A stretch of 64,000 nucleotides of DNA, taken from NCBI RefSeq assembly GCF_012927205.1, contig NZ_JABBGC010000002.1, forward strand, positions 620,001 through 684,000, in the 5' to 3' direction. The first letter of the stretch is position 1; each line of letters starts with the position of its first letter. Below the pieces are notes generated by a model. It saw nothing but the letters and a program-made list of their open reading frames with translations. It had not been told where the DNA came from and made no database searches. Shown here piece by piece: positions 9,225 through 17,226 of this stretch. Made by a program: the position numbers and the translations under genes. Source of the DNA: Chitinophaga fulva. GTDB taxonomy: Bacteria; Bacteroidota; Bacteroidia; Chitinophagales; Chitinophagaceae.

Positions 9225-10229
9225 ATGAAGCCGATCGAGGAAATTAAACCATTACTGGAAGCGCCTAAGAAAATGGTGATTACGATGCATCAGAAACCAG
9301 ATGCGGATGCCATGGGGTCTTCACTGGCATTATACCATTATCTGATTCAGAAAGGCCACCAGGTAACGGTCATTTCTCCTACTAATTTCCCGGACTTTTT
9401 AAAGTGGATGCCAGGAGCGGAGGGTGTGATTGATTTTGAATCTTCTACAGACAAGGCGATGGAGGCACTGAAAGACATTGAACTGCTTTTCTGCCTGGAT
9501 TTCAACGCGTTGTACCGTACCAAGAATATGGCGCCGCATCTGGAAGCTGTTAAATGCACAAAAATACTGATCGATCACCATCTGGAACCGCAGCCGGATT
9601 TTGAGTACGGGGTAAGTGATACTTCCGCCAGCTCTACGGCGCAACTGGTGTACGAAACGATTTATAAGCTGGGAGACGAAAAGTTCATTAATCTGGACAT
9701 TGCCCAGTGTATATATGCTGGTACGGTGACAGATACCGGTTCCTTCCGTTTTGCATCCACTACCGCCCGGGTACACCGGATGGTAGCCGACCTGATGGAC
9801 AGAGGACTGCGTCATGAGATCATCCACCAGGAGATCTATGACAATTTCCTGGAGAACCGCCTCCGTTTTCTCGGGCATAGCCTGTTGAACCGTATGGAGG
9901 TATTCTATGAGTACAACACGGCCATGCTCGCCATTCCTTATTCCGATTTGAAGCGTTTCGACCTTCAGACCGGTGATACAGAAGGGCTGGTCAACTTCCT
10001 GCTGTCTATTCAGGGTATTAAGATGGCCGCTTTGATCATCGACCGTAACTCAGAAGTGAAGCTGTCATTCCGCTCCAAAGGCAATTTTGATGTGAACACC
10101 TTCGCCCGCAGGTATTTCGAGGGAGGAGGCCATTTCAACGCCTCCGGAGGAAGAAGTACTGACTCCCTCGAGAAAACAGTGAACCGGTTCATCAAGGCTG
10201 TCGAAGAAAATGAAACCCTTTTACAATAG
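9225..10229 (+). CDS. DHH/DHHA1 phosphoesterase (NrnA-like oligoribonuclease / pAp phosphatase)
   Basis: Cytoplasmic phosphodiesterase of 334 residues of the bifunctional oligoribonuclease/PAP phosphatase type, expected to degrade short oligonucleotides and possibly cyclic-dinucleotide breakdown products. The metal-binding motifs are in order: HQKPDADAMGS near residue 22, FCLDFN near 90, the DHH signature (LIDHHLE) near 116 and TDTGSFRF near 170. The DHHA1 substrate domain at the C terminus has GGGHFNASGG near 305. Length is typical. The FKBP lipoprotein gene follows after 39 bp and is probably cotranscribed. A diadenylate cyclase gene is 2 kb away, so a link to c-di-AMP turnover is plausible but unproven. 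Confidence 0.9.
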   Translation: MKPIEEIKPLLEAPKKMVITMHQKPDADAMGSSLALYHYLIQKGHQVTVISPTNFPDFLKWMPGAEGVIDFESSTDKAMEALKDIELLFCLDFNALYRTKNMAPHLEAVKCTKILIDHHLEPQPDFEYGVSDTSASSTAQLVYETIYKLGDEKFINLDIAQCIYAGTVTDTGSFRFASTTARVHRMVADLMDRGLRHEIIHQEIYDNFLENRLRFLGHSLLNRMEVFYEYNTAMLAIPYSDLKRFDLQTGDTEGLVNFLLSIQGIKMAALIIDRNSEVKLSFRSKGNFDVNTFARRYFEGGGHFNASGGRSTDSLEKTVNRFIKAVEENETLLQ

Positions 10230-10268
10230 TCTAACTGTTACAAGTATATCAACTACTAATACAATCAA

Positions 10269-11159
10269 ATGAAAAGAAACAATCAGTTATTAGTTGCAGC
10301 GTTCGGCTTACTGATAGCCAGCTGCGGAACGGGTGGCGGCGTTAAGAAGACACCAGGCGGTATTGAATATATCGTCCACAAATCCGGCAGCGGAGCACAA
10401 CTGAAGCTGGGAGATACTGCCCTGATGAATGTGACGCAGCGTATCAACGACTCTATTCTGGGCGAGTCCCGCAAAATCGTTGGTGCTGCAATCCCTGTTC
10501 TGATTTCCAAACCACAGAACAAGTTCGACCTGATGGAAGGACTGGCGCTCCTGCATGAAGGTGACAGTGCTACCTTCGTAATTCCCTGGGATTCATTGCC
10601 AGTTAACGAACGTCCTCCCTTCGGTAAAAAAGGTGATAAGCTGAAAATCACTTTCGCGGTAGAAAACAAATTCTCTGCTTCTACCCAGAAAGACAAAGAT
10701 GAGAAAGCTATCAAGGAATACATGGAGAAAAACAAAATTAACGCTACCAAAAATCCTGATGGCATATACATCGCTATCCAACAGGAAGGTACCGGTGCAA
10801 CTCCTAATACCGGCGATACCGTTGTAGTACACTACACTGGTAAACTGACTTCCGGTAAAGTATTTGATTCCAGCCAGGATTCTACCCTGCGTCCAGGCAT
10901 GCCTTTAGAACCTATCAAATTCCCGATCGGTCAGGGCTTCGTTATCAAAGGATGGGACTCCGGTCTGAAAGGCCTGAAAAAAGGTACCAAAGCTACCCTG
11001 CTGATCCCTTCTACAATGGCTTACGGTTTACAGGGCAGCCCTCCGGCAATTCCTGCTAACTCTATTCTGGTTTTTGATGTACAGTTGGTAGACATTAAAG
11101 CTGGTGCTCCGGTACCTCCTCCGCCACCACCGCCACCGCCAGCTCCTGCTAAAAAATAA
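10269..11159 (+). CDS. FKBP-type peptidyl-prolyl isomerase lipoprotein with polyproline tail
   Basis: Exported prolyl isomerase of 296 residues. It has a lipoprotein signal (MKRNNQLLVAAFGLLIASC, lipidated C19) for attachment in the envelope. The first part (about 25-135) resembles a degenerate FKBP or spacer domain. A helical segment rich in Lys and Glu follows (about 136-160). The C-terminal FKBP domain (about 165-278) carries VVVHYTGKL, FDSS, the IGQGFVIKGWDSGLKG core and AYGLQG before the final strand. The protein ends in VPPPPPPPPPAPAKK, nine prolines in a row. It sits 39 bp after the DHH phosphoesterase gene and ends in a clear terminator. Confidence 0.93.
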   Translation: MKRNNQLLVAAFGLLIASCGTGGGVKKTPGGIEYIVHKSGSGAQLKLGDTALMNVTQRINDSILGESRKIVGAAIPVLISKPQNKFDLMEGLALLHEGDSATFVIPWDSLPVNERPPFGKKGDKLKITFAVENKFSASTQKDKDEKAIKEYMEKNKINATKNPDGIYIAIQQEGTGATPNTGDTVVVHYTGKLTSGKVFDSSQDSTLRPGMPLEPIKFPIGQGFVIKGWDSGLKGLKKGTKATLLIPSTMAYGLQGSPPAIPANSILVFDVQLVDIKAGAPVPPPPPPPPPAPAKK

Positions 11160-11180
11160 TCCTGCTTCGGCAGTGACAAT

Positions 11181-11212
11181 AAAAAAGCCTCCCACACAGG
11201 GAGGCTTTTTTT
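11181..11212 (+). terminator. rho-independent terminator after the FKBP gene
   Basis: GCCTCCC/GGGAGGC stem with a five-base loop flanked by A6 and T7, 22 bp after the stop codon. Confidence 0.9.
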
Positions 11213-11300
11213 ATGGGAATAAATTGGAGGGATATATTGTTCATGGGATGGACCATTACCGCGAATGCATCATGTTTCGCCGGGGGTATCATATTCCCCC

Positions 11301-11483
11301 ATCCCGTCCCAGGGCTGAAGCCCTGGGACGGGATGTTATTCAATTTCTTTCTGAATATGGGGCCAATTCATTTACGCAGAACAATATCATAGCCTGGGAC
11401 TTTAATAAGATACAGCATGAACGAGAGAGCTCATACTCCGAAAGAAATTGAATAACATCTCAGCCCAGGGTTTTAACCCTGGG
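11301..11483. repeat. composite inverted-repeat element, copy A (REP/BIME or MITE-like)
   Basis: Bounded by two 20-bp palindromes, CCCAGGGCTGAAGCCCTGGG at 11308-11327 (inside a 34-bp perfect palindrome starting at 11301) and CCCAGGGTTTTAACCCTGGG at 11464-11483. Directly inside them lie inverted arms: GATGTTATTCAATTTCTTTC on the left and its exact complement on the right. The core of about 95 bp, read in reverse complement, lines up along its length with copy C near 57.9 kb. The rest of 11213-11543 has short GC-rich direct repeats to the right of the element and no gene. No transposase lies nearby. Confidence 0.85.
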
Positions 11484-11543
11484 AATTCGGGACGGGGAAT
11501 CCGGGACGAGAATCCCGCATCCCCGGAGCATTTAATACATATT

Positions 11544-11939
11544 TTATTCAAGGAAACGGCTCCTGATTTCCGGTGTGGGAACCATACAGCTGTCTTTCCT
11601 GCCAAACCAACGGTAACGGTTACGCGCAATCATGTTATATACGCCATCCCGTATAAAACGGGGGACCGCTATCCCGGCATACAGCAGTTTCCACGGGAAG
11701 GGTAGTTGCCGGGCCACCCGGAGGGCAGCCGTACTTTTCGTATAAGCTTTACCGTTTTGAACCAGTATAAAGGACTCCAGCTGAGTGATATCTATTTGAT
11801 GGTTCGCTGCCAGCGTAGCTGCGGCGGCAGACTGCAACGGGGCAAACCGGAAACGTCCCCGGTGGTCATGCCGTATCACAAAATTGATACTGGCATTACA
11901 GAAGTTACAGACTCCATCAAATAATATAACATCCATCAT
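11544..11939 (-). CDS. thiol-disulfide oxidoreductase of the DCC (DUF393) family
   Basis: Small protein of 131 residues of the DCC family, named for the D-x-x-C-x-x-C motif. Here it is seen as LFDGVCNFCN, with cysteines at 11 and 14 directly after the first beta strand. The family is thioredoxin-like and the substrate is unknown. The rest fits the family: an RFRFAPLQS strand, an AALRVARQL helix, a RDGVYNMIARNRYRWFGR segment, and a C-terminal cysteine (DSCMVP). It lies 31 bp downstream of cdaA on the same strand and may be the last gene of the folP-cdaA transcription unit. Confidence 0.9.
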   Translation of the reverse strand: MMDVILFDGVCNFCNASINFVIRHDHRGRFRFAPLQSAAAATLAANHQIDITQLESFILVQNGKAYTKSTAALRVARQLPFPWKLLYAGIAVPRFIRDGVYNMIARNRYRWFGRKDSCMVPTPEIRSRFLE

Positions 11940-11970
11940 TTAAATCGTTGTACCGTTTACGTTAAATGTC

Positions 11971-12783
11971 TCACGCATAACCATCGATCAGCACCTCATA
12001 CAGTTTTACTTTAAGGTCTTCCAGTGAAACATCGGTCACCAGGTTACCGTCCTGTGCATAAGCGATGGTACCTCTTTCTTCAGAAACGATAATGGCCAGG
12101 TTATCGCTGTGTTCTGTGATCCCTACGGCCGACCGGTGACGCAGGCCCACCCGGGTAGGCAGGTTGGGATTTTCGGAAACCGGCAGGATCACCTTGGCAG
12201 CCAGTATCTTATTGCCCACGATGATCAGGGCGCCATCGTGCAGCGGACTGTGTTTGTCGAAGATGCTTTCTATGAGTTTAGCGCTCACATTACCATCGAT
12301 CGTGATGCTGGAAGCCGTGTCGAACTTCAGGCGGTAGGTAGTGGCAATCACAATCAGCGCACCGGTAAAGGTGGCCTGCATATGACTCACTGCTACAATC
12401 ACTTCATTGATAATATTCTCTTCGTCCTTATAGCTTTTGAATTTGTCAGGCAGAAACAGCTTGGTCAGAAAGCTGTCTTTGCTCAACGGGGTCTTTTTGC
12501 CCAGCACCAGCAGGAATTTTCGTATCTCGGGCTGGAATATAATAATGATGGCAATGATGCCGACATTGATAAAGTTTTGCAGAATACTGGTGAGGATGGG
12601 CATTTGCAGCGCACGTACCAGGAAGAAGGCGGCGTATACCATCAGCAGGCCGACAAAAATATTGAAAGCCAGACTGCCTTTCAGCAGACGGTATAGCTGT
12701 ATAATCAGAAAAACTACGATCAGCAGGTCCAAAACATTCAGCCAGCGAAACTCATATCCATAAAATTGTATTACTTCCTTCAT
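11971..12783 (-). CDS. cdaA: membrane diadenylate cyclase CdaA (c-di-AMP synthase)
   Basis: Makes the second messenger c-di-AMP from two ATP. The protein has 270 residues: three N-terminal transmembrane helices (about 16-34, 40-57 and 70-84) and a cytoplasmic DisA_N domain. The two active-site motifs are intact, DGA at 183-185 (PLHDGALI) and RHRSA at 215-219. This is the TIGR00159 architecture. It lies 20 bp after folP and is probably cotranscribed with it; the folP-cdaA pairing is common in Bacteroidota. There is no CdaR-like regulator next to it, unlike in Firmicutes. Confidence 0.95.
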   Translation of the reverse strand: MKEVIQFYGYEFRWLNVLDLLIVVFLIIQLYRLLKGSLAFNIFVGLLMVYAAFFLVRALQMPILTSILQNFINVGIIAIIIIFQPEIRKFLLVLGKKTPLSKDSFLTKLFLPDKFKSYKDEENIINEVIVAVSHMQATFTGALIVIATTYRLKFDTASSITIDGNVSAKLIESIFDKHSPLHDGALIIVGNKILAAKVILPVSENPNLPTRVGLRHRSAVGITEHSDNLAIIVSEERGTIAYAQDGNLVTDVSLEDLKVKLYEVLIDGYA

Positions 12784-12803
12784 AGTTGTAAAAATACTAA
12801 GAT

Positions 12804-13667
12804 TTAATTGCCTTTCATTTTCTCTGTGATCCTGACTGCTTCTACGGCTGCTTTTACATCATGTACCCGCAGCAGATGGGTGCCATGCAACAGTGCGATG
12901 GTATTAAGTACGGTGGTGCCATTCAGCGCCTCCGCGGGCGTGATGCCTAAAAATTTGTGAATCATTGATTTGCGGGAAATGCCCGTCAGTACCGGCACGC
13001 CCAGTATCTCATGGAAAAGGGACAGGTCTTTCATCAACGCGTAGTTGTGTTCCAGCGTTTTCCCGAAACCGAACCCCGGATCAGCGATGAAGTCACGGAT
13101 GCCCGCAGCACGGCACTGGGCCAACTTATGGGTCATATAGTCCAGCACTTCACGCACCACATCTTCATACTGCGGTTTATGTTGCATCGTGGCGGGTTCC
13201 CCCTGCATATGCATCGCAATATAGGGTACCTGCAGGCGTCCTGCCACGGGGATCATGTCTTTATCCAGGTCACCGGCACTGATATCATTGATGATGGCGG
13301 CACCGGCATGAATGGTCTTTTCCGCAACGCTGGCATACCAGGTGTCAATCGAAATAATGGCTTGGGGGTAATGGTTCAGAATAGCGTGGATGGCTGGCAG
13401 GAGCCTGTTCAGTTCTTCCTCCGGGCCTAGCATGGTGGCGCCCGGACGGGTGCTCTGCGCCCCCAGGTCCAGTATGGCAGCGCCTTCCTGCAGGTGTTGC
13501 CCGGCTTTCTCTACTACCTGGTGCAGCCCGTGCATCCGGCTGCCTTCATAAAACGAATCGTCAGTAACATTGATGATACCCATCACTACCGGCCTGGCCA
13601 GCGATAACAGCTGTCCCCGGCAATTGATGGTCGGCTCCCGTAAGGTATTGATATGGTGTGGTCTCAT
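12804..13667 (-). CDS. folP: dihydropteroate synthase
   Basis: Folate-pathway enzyme of 287 residues that joins para-aminobenzoate to dihydropterin pyrophosphate; the sulfonamide target. The TIM-barrel signatures are present: MGIINVTDDSFYEGS at about 29-43 (here DDSF where many enzymes have PDSF), LDLGAQSTRPGA near 70, SIDTW near 105, INDIS near 125 and FIADPGFGFGKT near 195. The GISRKSMI loop near 235 is also intact. It is the first gene of a unit with cdaA. A -7 element lies about 45 bp upstream of its ATG. Confidence 0.96.
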   Translation of the reverse strand: MRPHHINTLREPTINCRGQLLSLARPVVMGIINVTDDSFYEGSRMHGLHQVVEKAGQHLQEGAAILDLGAQSTRPGATMLGPEEELNRLLPAIHAILNHYPQAIISIDTWYASVAEKTIHAGAAIINDISAGDLDKDMIPVAGRLQVPYIAMHMQGEPATMQHKPQYEDVVREVLDYMTHKLAQCRAAGIRDFIADPGFGFGKTLEHNYALMKDLSLFHEILGVPVLTGISRKSMIHKFLGITPAEALNGTTVLNTIALLHGTHLLRVHDVKAAVEAVRITEKMKGN

Positions 13668-13711
13668 TTAATGGTTTTTATTCTTTATTTTGCCCTCTGA
13701 ATCGCTGTTCA

Positions 13712-13719
13712 CAAATTTA
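13712..13719 (-). promoter_or_regulatory. -7 promoter element for folP-cdaA
   Basis: Reads TAAATTTG on the minus strand, an exact TAnnTTTG match 45 bp upstream of the folP start. The -33 element is not clear. Confidence 0.4.
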
Positions 13720-13854
13720 AGTAATGCAAAATAAAGGAATTACACATGCAAAGCAGCAAAATGGTTAAAGATCAGAGACTTTGATTTGTAGGTTTTGTTT
13801 ACGATCTTTATCAGATTGCTCCTTCGGGTGTAATGCACTGTTACGTTTAGGACC

Positions 13855-14403
13855 ATGAATACATTAGTACAATACGACGCCGCGGTTACCGGCTGCAAAG
13901 ACATTTTTATCAAAAAAACCAAAGATTACGGTACTTCCTGGAGGGTATTACGTCCCATTTCAGTGGTAGATCAGATCTTTATCAAAGCGCAGCGTATCCG
14001 CAACCTGCAGGAGATAGGCGTACAGAAAGTAGAAGACAACATCGAAGGAGAATTCAAAGGGATCGTCAACTACGGGGTGATCGGGCTTATTCAGATGGAA
14101 CAAAACGGCAACCCCTATACGGATTTGCCCGTGGAAGAAGTGGAACAGCTTTATAACAAATACATTCAACAGGTGAAAGCGGTCATGGAAGATAAGAACC
14201 ACGACTATGGCGAGGCCTGGAGGGATATGAGCCAGGAATCTTTCGTAGACCTCATTCTGACCAAACTACTGCGTATTAAACAGATCCTCCGTAACCAGGG
14301 TAAAACCCTGATCTCGGAAGGGATTGATGCCAACTATACAGATATTATCAACTATGCATTGTTTGCGCTGATCAAGATCAGCGAAAGTAGCCCAGGACTT
14401 TAG
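13855..14403 (+). CDS. DUF1599 protein with internal duplication
   Basis: Cytoplasmic protein of 182 residues recognised as DUF1599, which I recall as being renamed nucleotide modification associated domain 1. It consists of two related halves. The first (about 13-85) has KKTKDYGTSWRVLRP, FIKAQRIRNLQ and IVNYGVIGLIQ. The second (about 108-178) has EDKNHDYGEAWRDMS, LTKLLRIKQIL and IINYALFALIK. The repeated D-Y-G-x-x-W followed by K-x-x-R-I suggests a nucleotide- or phosphate-binding helical fold, perhaps MazG-like (inference). It is divergent from folP and is followed after 40 bp by the BT_3928-type gene. Confidence 0.85.
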   Translation: MNTLVQYDAAVTGCKDIFIKKTKDYGTSWRVLRPISVVDQIFIKAQRIRNLQEIGVQKVEDNIEGEFKGIVNYGVIGLIQMEQNGNPYTDLPVEEVEQLYNKYIQQVKAVMEDKNHDYGEAWRDMSQESFVDLILTKLLRIKQILRNQGKTLISEGIDANYTDIINYALFALIKISESSPGL

Positions 14404-14443
14404 ATTCCTGGGATGTCGAATTCATTAACCATTAAACTATTTT

Positions 14444-15526
14444 ATGAAAGTTGTCCTGAACCTATTGCGGATTATTGTAGGAGTACTGTTTATTTTTTCA
14501 GGCCTGATCAAAGCCAACGATCCATTGGGCCTTAGTTATAAGATGGAAGAGTTCTTTGAGGTGCTGCACCTTACTTTTCTGTCGCCCTATTCCCTTGCCT
14601 TCTCGGTGATCATGAACGCTTTCGAAATCATTGCCGGCGTGGCCGTGCTGATAGGATACCGCATGCGTATCTTCTCCGTGCTGCTGTTGCTGCTGATCCT
14701 GTTCTTTACTTTCCTCACCGGTTATGCGCTCTTCAGCGGCACTATCCGCGAATGCGGCTGTTTCGGTGATTGCATTAAGCTCACCGCTGAACAAACCTTC
14801 TGGAAAGACGTGGCGCTGCTGGTAATGATACTGGTGATTTACTTTTATCGTAAAAGCGTACAACCATTGTTTAAAGGAGCGGGGCTGGTGCTGTTATTGT
14901 CAGCGATTGCTTCGTTTGGCGTGCAATGGTACACCCTTCGCCATCTGCCGTTTATCGACTGTTTGCCCTACAAAGTAGGTAATAATATACCGGAGAAGAT
15001 GAAGCTGCCTCCCGGCGCCACTCCGGACGTGTTTGAGATGATCTTCATCTATGAGAAGAATGGTCAGAAGAAAGAATTTACAGCGGATAACTATCCCTGG
15101 TCAGACAGCACTTGGAAGTTTGTGGACCGTAAAGACAAACTGATCAAAAAAGGAAACGCTGAACCGGCTATCAAAGACTTCATCCTCACGGATGCCGATG
15201 GCGTTAATCAAACCCAGGCAATCCTCAGCGAAGAGAAACCGGTATTTCTGTTCCTCGTACAGAACGTAGAGAATGCGGGTGAGGGTTGGGATAATAAAAT
15301 GAAAGCCCTGCAACAGGAATGGAAAAATCAGGAAATACTGATCTATGGTGTTTCTGCGTCTACCAAAGAACAGATCGCTGCATTCAAACAACAGCACGGG
15401 CTGGAGTTCCCCTTTGTACAGATGGACGGCGTGGCTATTAAAACAGCCGGCAGGGCCAATCCATGCCTGATCGAACTGAAAAAAGGTACCATTAAAGGTA
15501 AATGGCATTATAACGATATTCCGTAA
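14444..15526 (+). CDS. BT_3928-type DoxX/MauE membrane protein with thioredoxin-like tail
   Basis: Inner-membrane protein of 360 residues. The first half is a DoxX/MauE-like four-helix bundle (about 5-22, 48-70, 75-98 and 115-132) containing a cysteine-rich CGCFGDC loop at 104-110. A fifth helix lies at about 140-160. The extracytoplasmic C-terminal half (about 245-355) resembles a thioredoxin fold of the AhpC/TlpA kind (ILIYGVSASTKEQIAAF, FPFVQMD) but has no CxxC. The annotation follows the Bacteroidota family known as BT_3928. A role in membrane thiol or quinone redox is inferred from MauE relatives. The next gene starts 6 bp after its stop, so they are likely cotranscribed. Confidence 0.85.
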   Translation: MKVVLNLLRIIVGVLFIFSGLIKANDPLGLSYKMEEFFEVLHLTFLSPYSLAFSVIMNAFEIIAGVAVLIGYRMRIFSVLLLLLILFFTFLTGYALFSGTIRECGCFGDCIKLTAEQTFWKDVALLVMILVIYFYRKSVQPLFKGAGLVLLLSAIASFGVQWYTLRHLPFIDCLPYKVGNNIPEKMKLPPGATPDVFEMIFIYEKNGQKKEFTADNYPWSDSTWKFVDRKDKLIKKGNAEPAIKDFILTDADGVNQTQAILSEEKPVFLFLVQNVENAGEGWDNKMKALQQEWKNQEILIYGVSASTKEQIAAFKQQHGLEFPFVQMDGVAIKTAGRANPCLIELKKGTIKGKWHYNDIP

Positions 15527-15532
15527 GACACT

Positions 15533-16585
15533 ATGTTACGCTTTCTTCTCCGGAAAACAGGATATGGGTTGCTGGTACTGCTGGGCGTGGTAGTGGTGGT
15601 GTTTTTCCTGTTCAACGTGCTGCCTGGTGATCCGGCCCGGCTGACGCTCGGTCAGCGGGCAGATGTGTCTTCCCTTGAGAACGTCCGTAAAGAACTGCAC
15701 CTCGACCAGCCGGTGGGAGTGCAGTTCCTGCTTTATCTCAACGACCTGTCGCCCGTTGGTGTGCATCCGCTCGCCGAGGCACGGGAAAACCTGCATTATG
15801 TAACCCTGGCACAGCTGTCAGGCGAAAAGATACTGGTGCTTAAAACGCCCTACCTGCGCCGTTCCTATCAGGGCAAGAAGCCGGTATGGGAAATCCTGAC
15901 GGAGGCACTGCCGGGTACGTTGCTGCTGGCTACCGCAGCCATGCTTTTTGCGACGGTGGCCGGTATCGGGCTGGGCGTATTGTCTGCCGTTAAACAAAAC
16001 ACCTGGATGGACACCAGTGCGGTGTTTGCCAGTGTGATCGGTATTTCGGCGCCTTCATTTTTCGCTGGTATCGTACTGGCTTACCTGTTAGGATTTGTAC
16101 TCAGCAGCTACACCGGTCTGCATATGACCGGCAGCCTGTTTGACATTGACCCGTTCCGCGGCAGGGTGCTGAACCTGCGCAACCTGGTACTGCCGGCGCT
16201 TACGCTCGGCATACGTCCGCTGGCTATTATCGTGCAGCTCACCCGCAGTGCTATGCTCGATGTATTGCATCAGGACTATATCCGCACGGCATACGCCAAA
16301 GGGCTGTCCCGGCGGGTGGTGATCTGGCATCATGCGCTGCGTAATGCGCTCAACCCGGTGATCACTGCCATCACAGGCTGGTTTGCCGAACTGCTGGCGG
16401 GAGCTTTCTTTGTGGAGTACATCTTTGGCTGGAAGGGGATCGGTAAGGTCACGGTAGATGCGCTCGACAAATTTGACTTCCCGGTAGTTATGGGCGCTAT
16501 TCTGTTTACCGCCGGCATCTTTGTGCTGGTCAACATCCTGGCTGATATGTTGTATTCAGTGGTAGATCCGAGAATTAAATTGTAA
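15533..16585 (+). CDS. OppB/DppB-type ABC transporter permease, without partner genes nearby
   Basis: Permease of 350 residues of the dipeptide/oligopeptide ABC family. The N-terminal helix and FNVLPGDPA signature at about 22-31 are typical of OppB. The binding-protein-dependent transport domain spans about 110-345. The EAA loop reads YIRTAYAKGLSRRVVIWHHA near 245-264, followed by LRNALNPV. The C terminus ends in YSVVDPRIKL as expected. The second permease, ATPase and substrate-binding protein are not adjacent, so the partners must be encoded elsewhere. Confidence 0.9.
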   Translation: MLRFLLRKTGYGLLVLLGVVVVVFFLFNVLPGDPARLTLGQRADVSSLENVRKELHLDQPVGVQFLLYLNDLSPVGVHPLAEARENLHYVTLAQLSGEKILVLKTPYLRRSYQGKKPVWEILTEALPGTLLLATAAMLFATVAGIGLGVLSAVKQNTWMDTSAVFASVIGISAPSFFAGIVLAYLLGFVLSSYTGLHMTGSLFDIDPFRGRVLNLRNLVLPALTLGIRPLAIIVQLTRSAMLDVLHQDYIRTAYAKGLSRRVVIWHHALRNALNPVITAITGWFAELLAGAFFVEYIFGWKGIGKVTVDALDKFDFPVVMGAILFTAGIFVLVNILADMLYSVVDPRIKL

Positions 16586-16610
16586 GCTGTTTATAACCAA
16601 TCATCTATCA

Positions 16611-16618
16611 TAACTTTG
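16611..16618 (+). promoter_or_regulatory. -7 promoter element for the sigma-factor operon
   Basis: TAACTTTG matches TAnnTTTG exactly. A TTTA about 17 bp upstream could serve as a weak -33. Transcription would begin just before the 16622-16648 hairpin. Confidence 0.35.
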
Positions 16619-16621
16619 TTT

Positions 16622-16648
16622 CCCGGGCTGGAAGGCCTGGGAATTTTT
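16622..16648 (+). terminator. imperfect hairpin and T-run after the permease gene
   Basis: CCCGGGCTGGAAGGCCTGGG, a degenerate relative of the 20-bp palindromes capping the composite repeats, followed by nine T. It works as a plausible terminator for the permease gene 37 bp upstream. Confidence 0.6.
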
Positions 16649-16713
16649 TTTTAGAAATGTTGTAACATCGTCTTTATTGAGTCGTCTTCTCATTATAAAA
16701 CGCAATATCCCGC

Positions 16714-17226
16714 ATGTCATTGGACTTATTTCTTAACCAGGTCGTTCCCGTCAGGCAAAAGCTTTTCCGCTTTGCATACCGCTTGCTGGGTAATGAAGAA
16801 GACGCGCAGGATATTACACAGGACGCACTGATGAAGGTGTGGAGCCAGCAGGAGAAGATGCCGGAGTTGCAGAATATGGAGGCCTGGTGTATGCGGATTA
16901 CGCGCAACCTGGCGCTGGACAAAATCAAATCAAGGAAATACCGTCTGGCGGATGAACTGGACAGGGCAGGGGAAGTTCCATCAGCTCAGCACAGTCCACA
17001 TACCATGGCAGAGAAAAATGATGTCATGGTAAAAGTAAGACGGATCATTCACGAGCTACCGGAGAAATACCGGACCATCATTCAGTTAAGGGACATGGAC
17101 GGTTATTCCTATCAGGAAATCGCCGACATCCTGGAGCTGGACATGAACGACGTAAAAGTCAACCTGCACCGGGCCCGCAAGGCGGTGCGGGAGAAACTTC
17201 AAAACATACAGGTATATGGATTATAA
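16714..17226 (+). CDS. ECF-type RNA polymerase sigma factor
   Basis: Sigma-70 family factor of 170 residues. Region 2 (about 10-75) shows FAYRLLGNEEDAQDITQDAL and MKVWSQ, and continues with AWCMRITRNLALDKIKSRK. Region 4 (about 110-165) shows LPEKYRTIIQLRDMDGYSY, QEIADILELDMNDVKVNLHR and ARKAVREKL. There is no region 1 or 3. The next gene overlaps its end by 11 bp, is membrane-anchored and acidic at the N terminus, and is likely the anti-sigma factor. Two DUF4252 genes follow, so the four probably form an operon of sigma factor, regulator and exported effectors. Confidence 0.93.
   Translation: MSLDLFLNQVVPVRQKLFRFAYRLLGNEEDAQDITQDALMKVWSQQEKMPELQNMEAWCMRITRNLALDKIKSRKYRLADELDRAGEVPSAQHSPHTMAEKNDVMVKVRRIIHELPEKYRTIIQLRDMDGYSYQEIADILELDMNDVKVNLHRARKAVREKLQNIQVYGL

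Noticed and set aside
11104..11451. Frames running through the composite repeats (also 57908-58117 and 58023-58352)
   Set aside because: They read palindrome and arm sequence (peptides like NNILAQGFSPG) in whichever frame is open; these are repeat artefacts, not genes.
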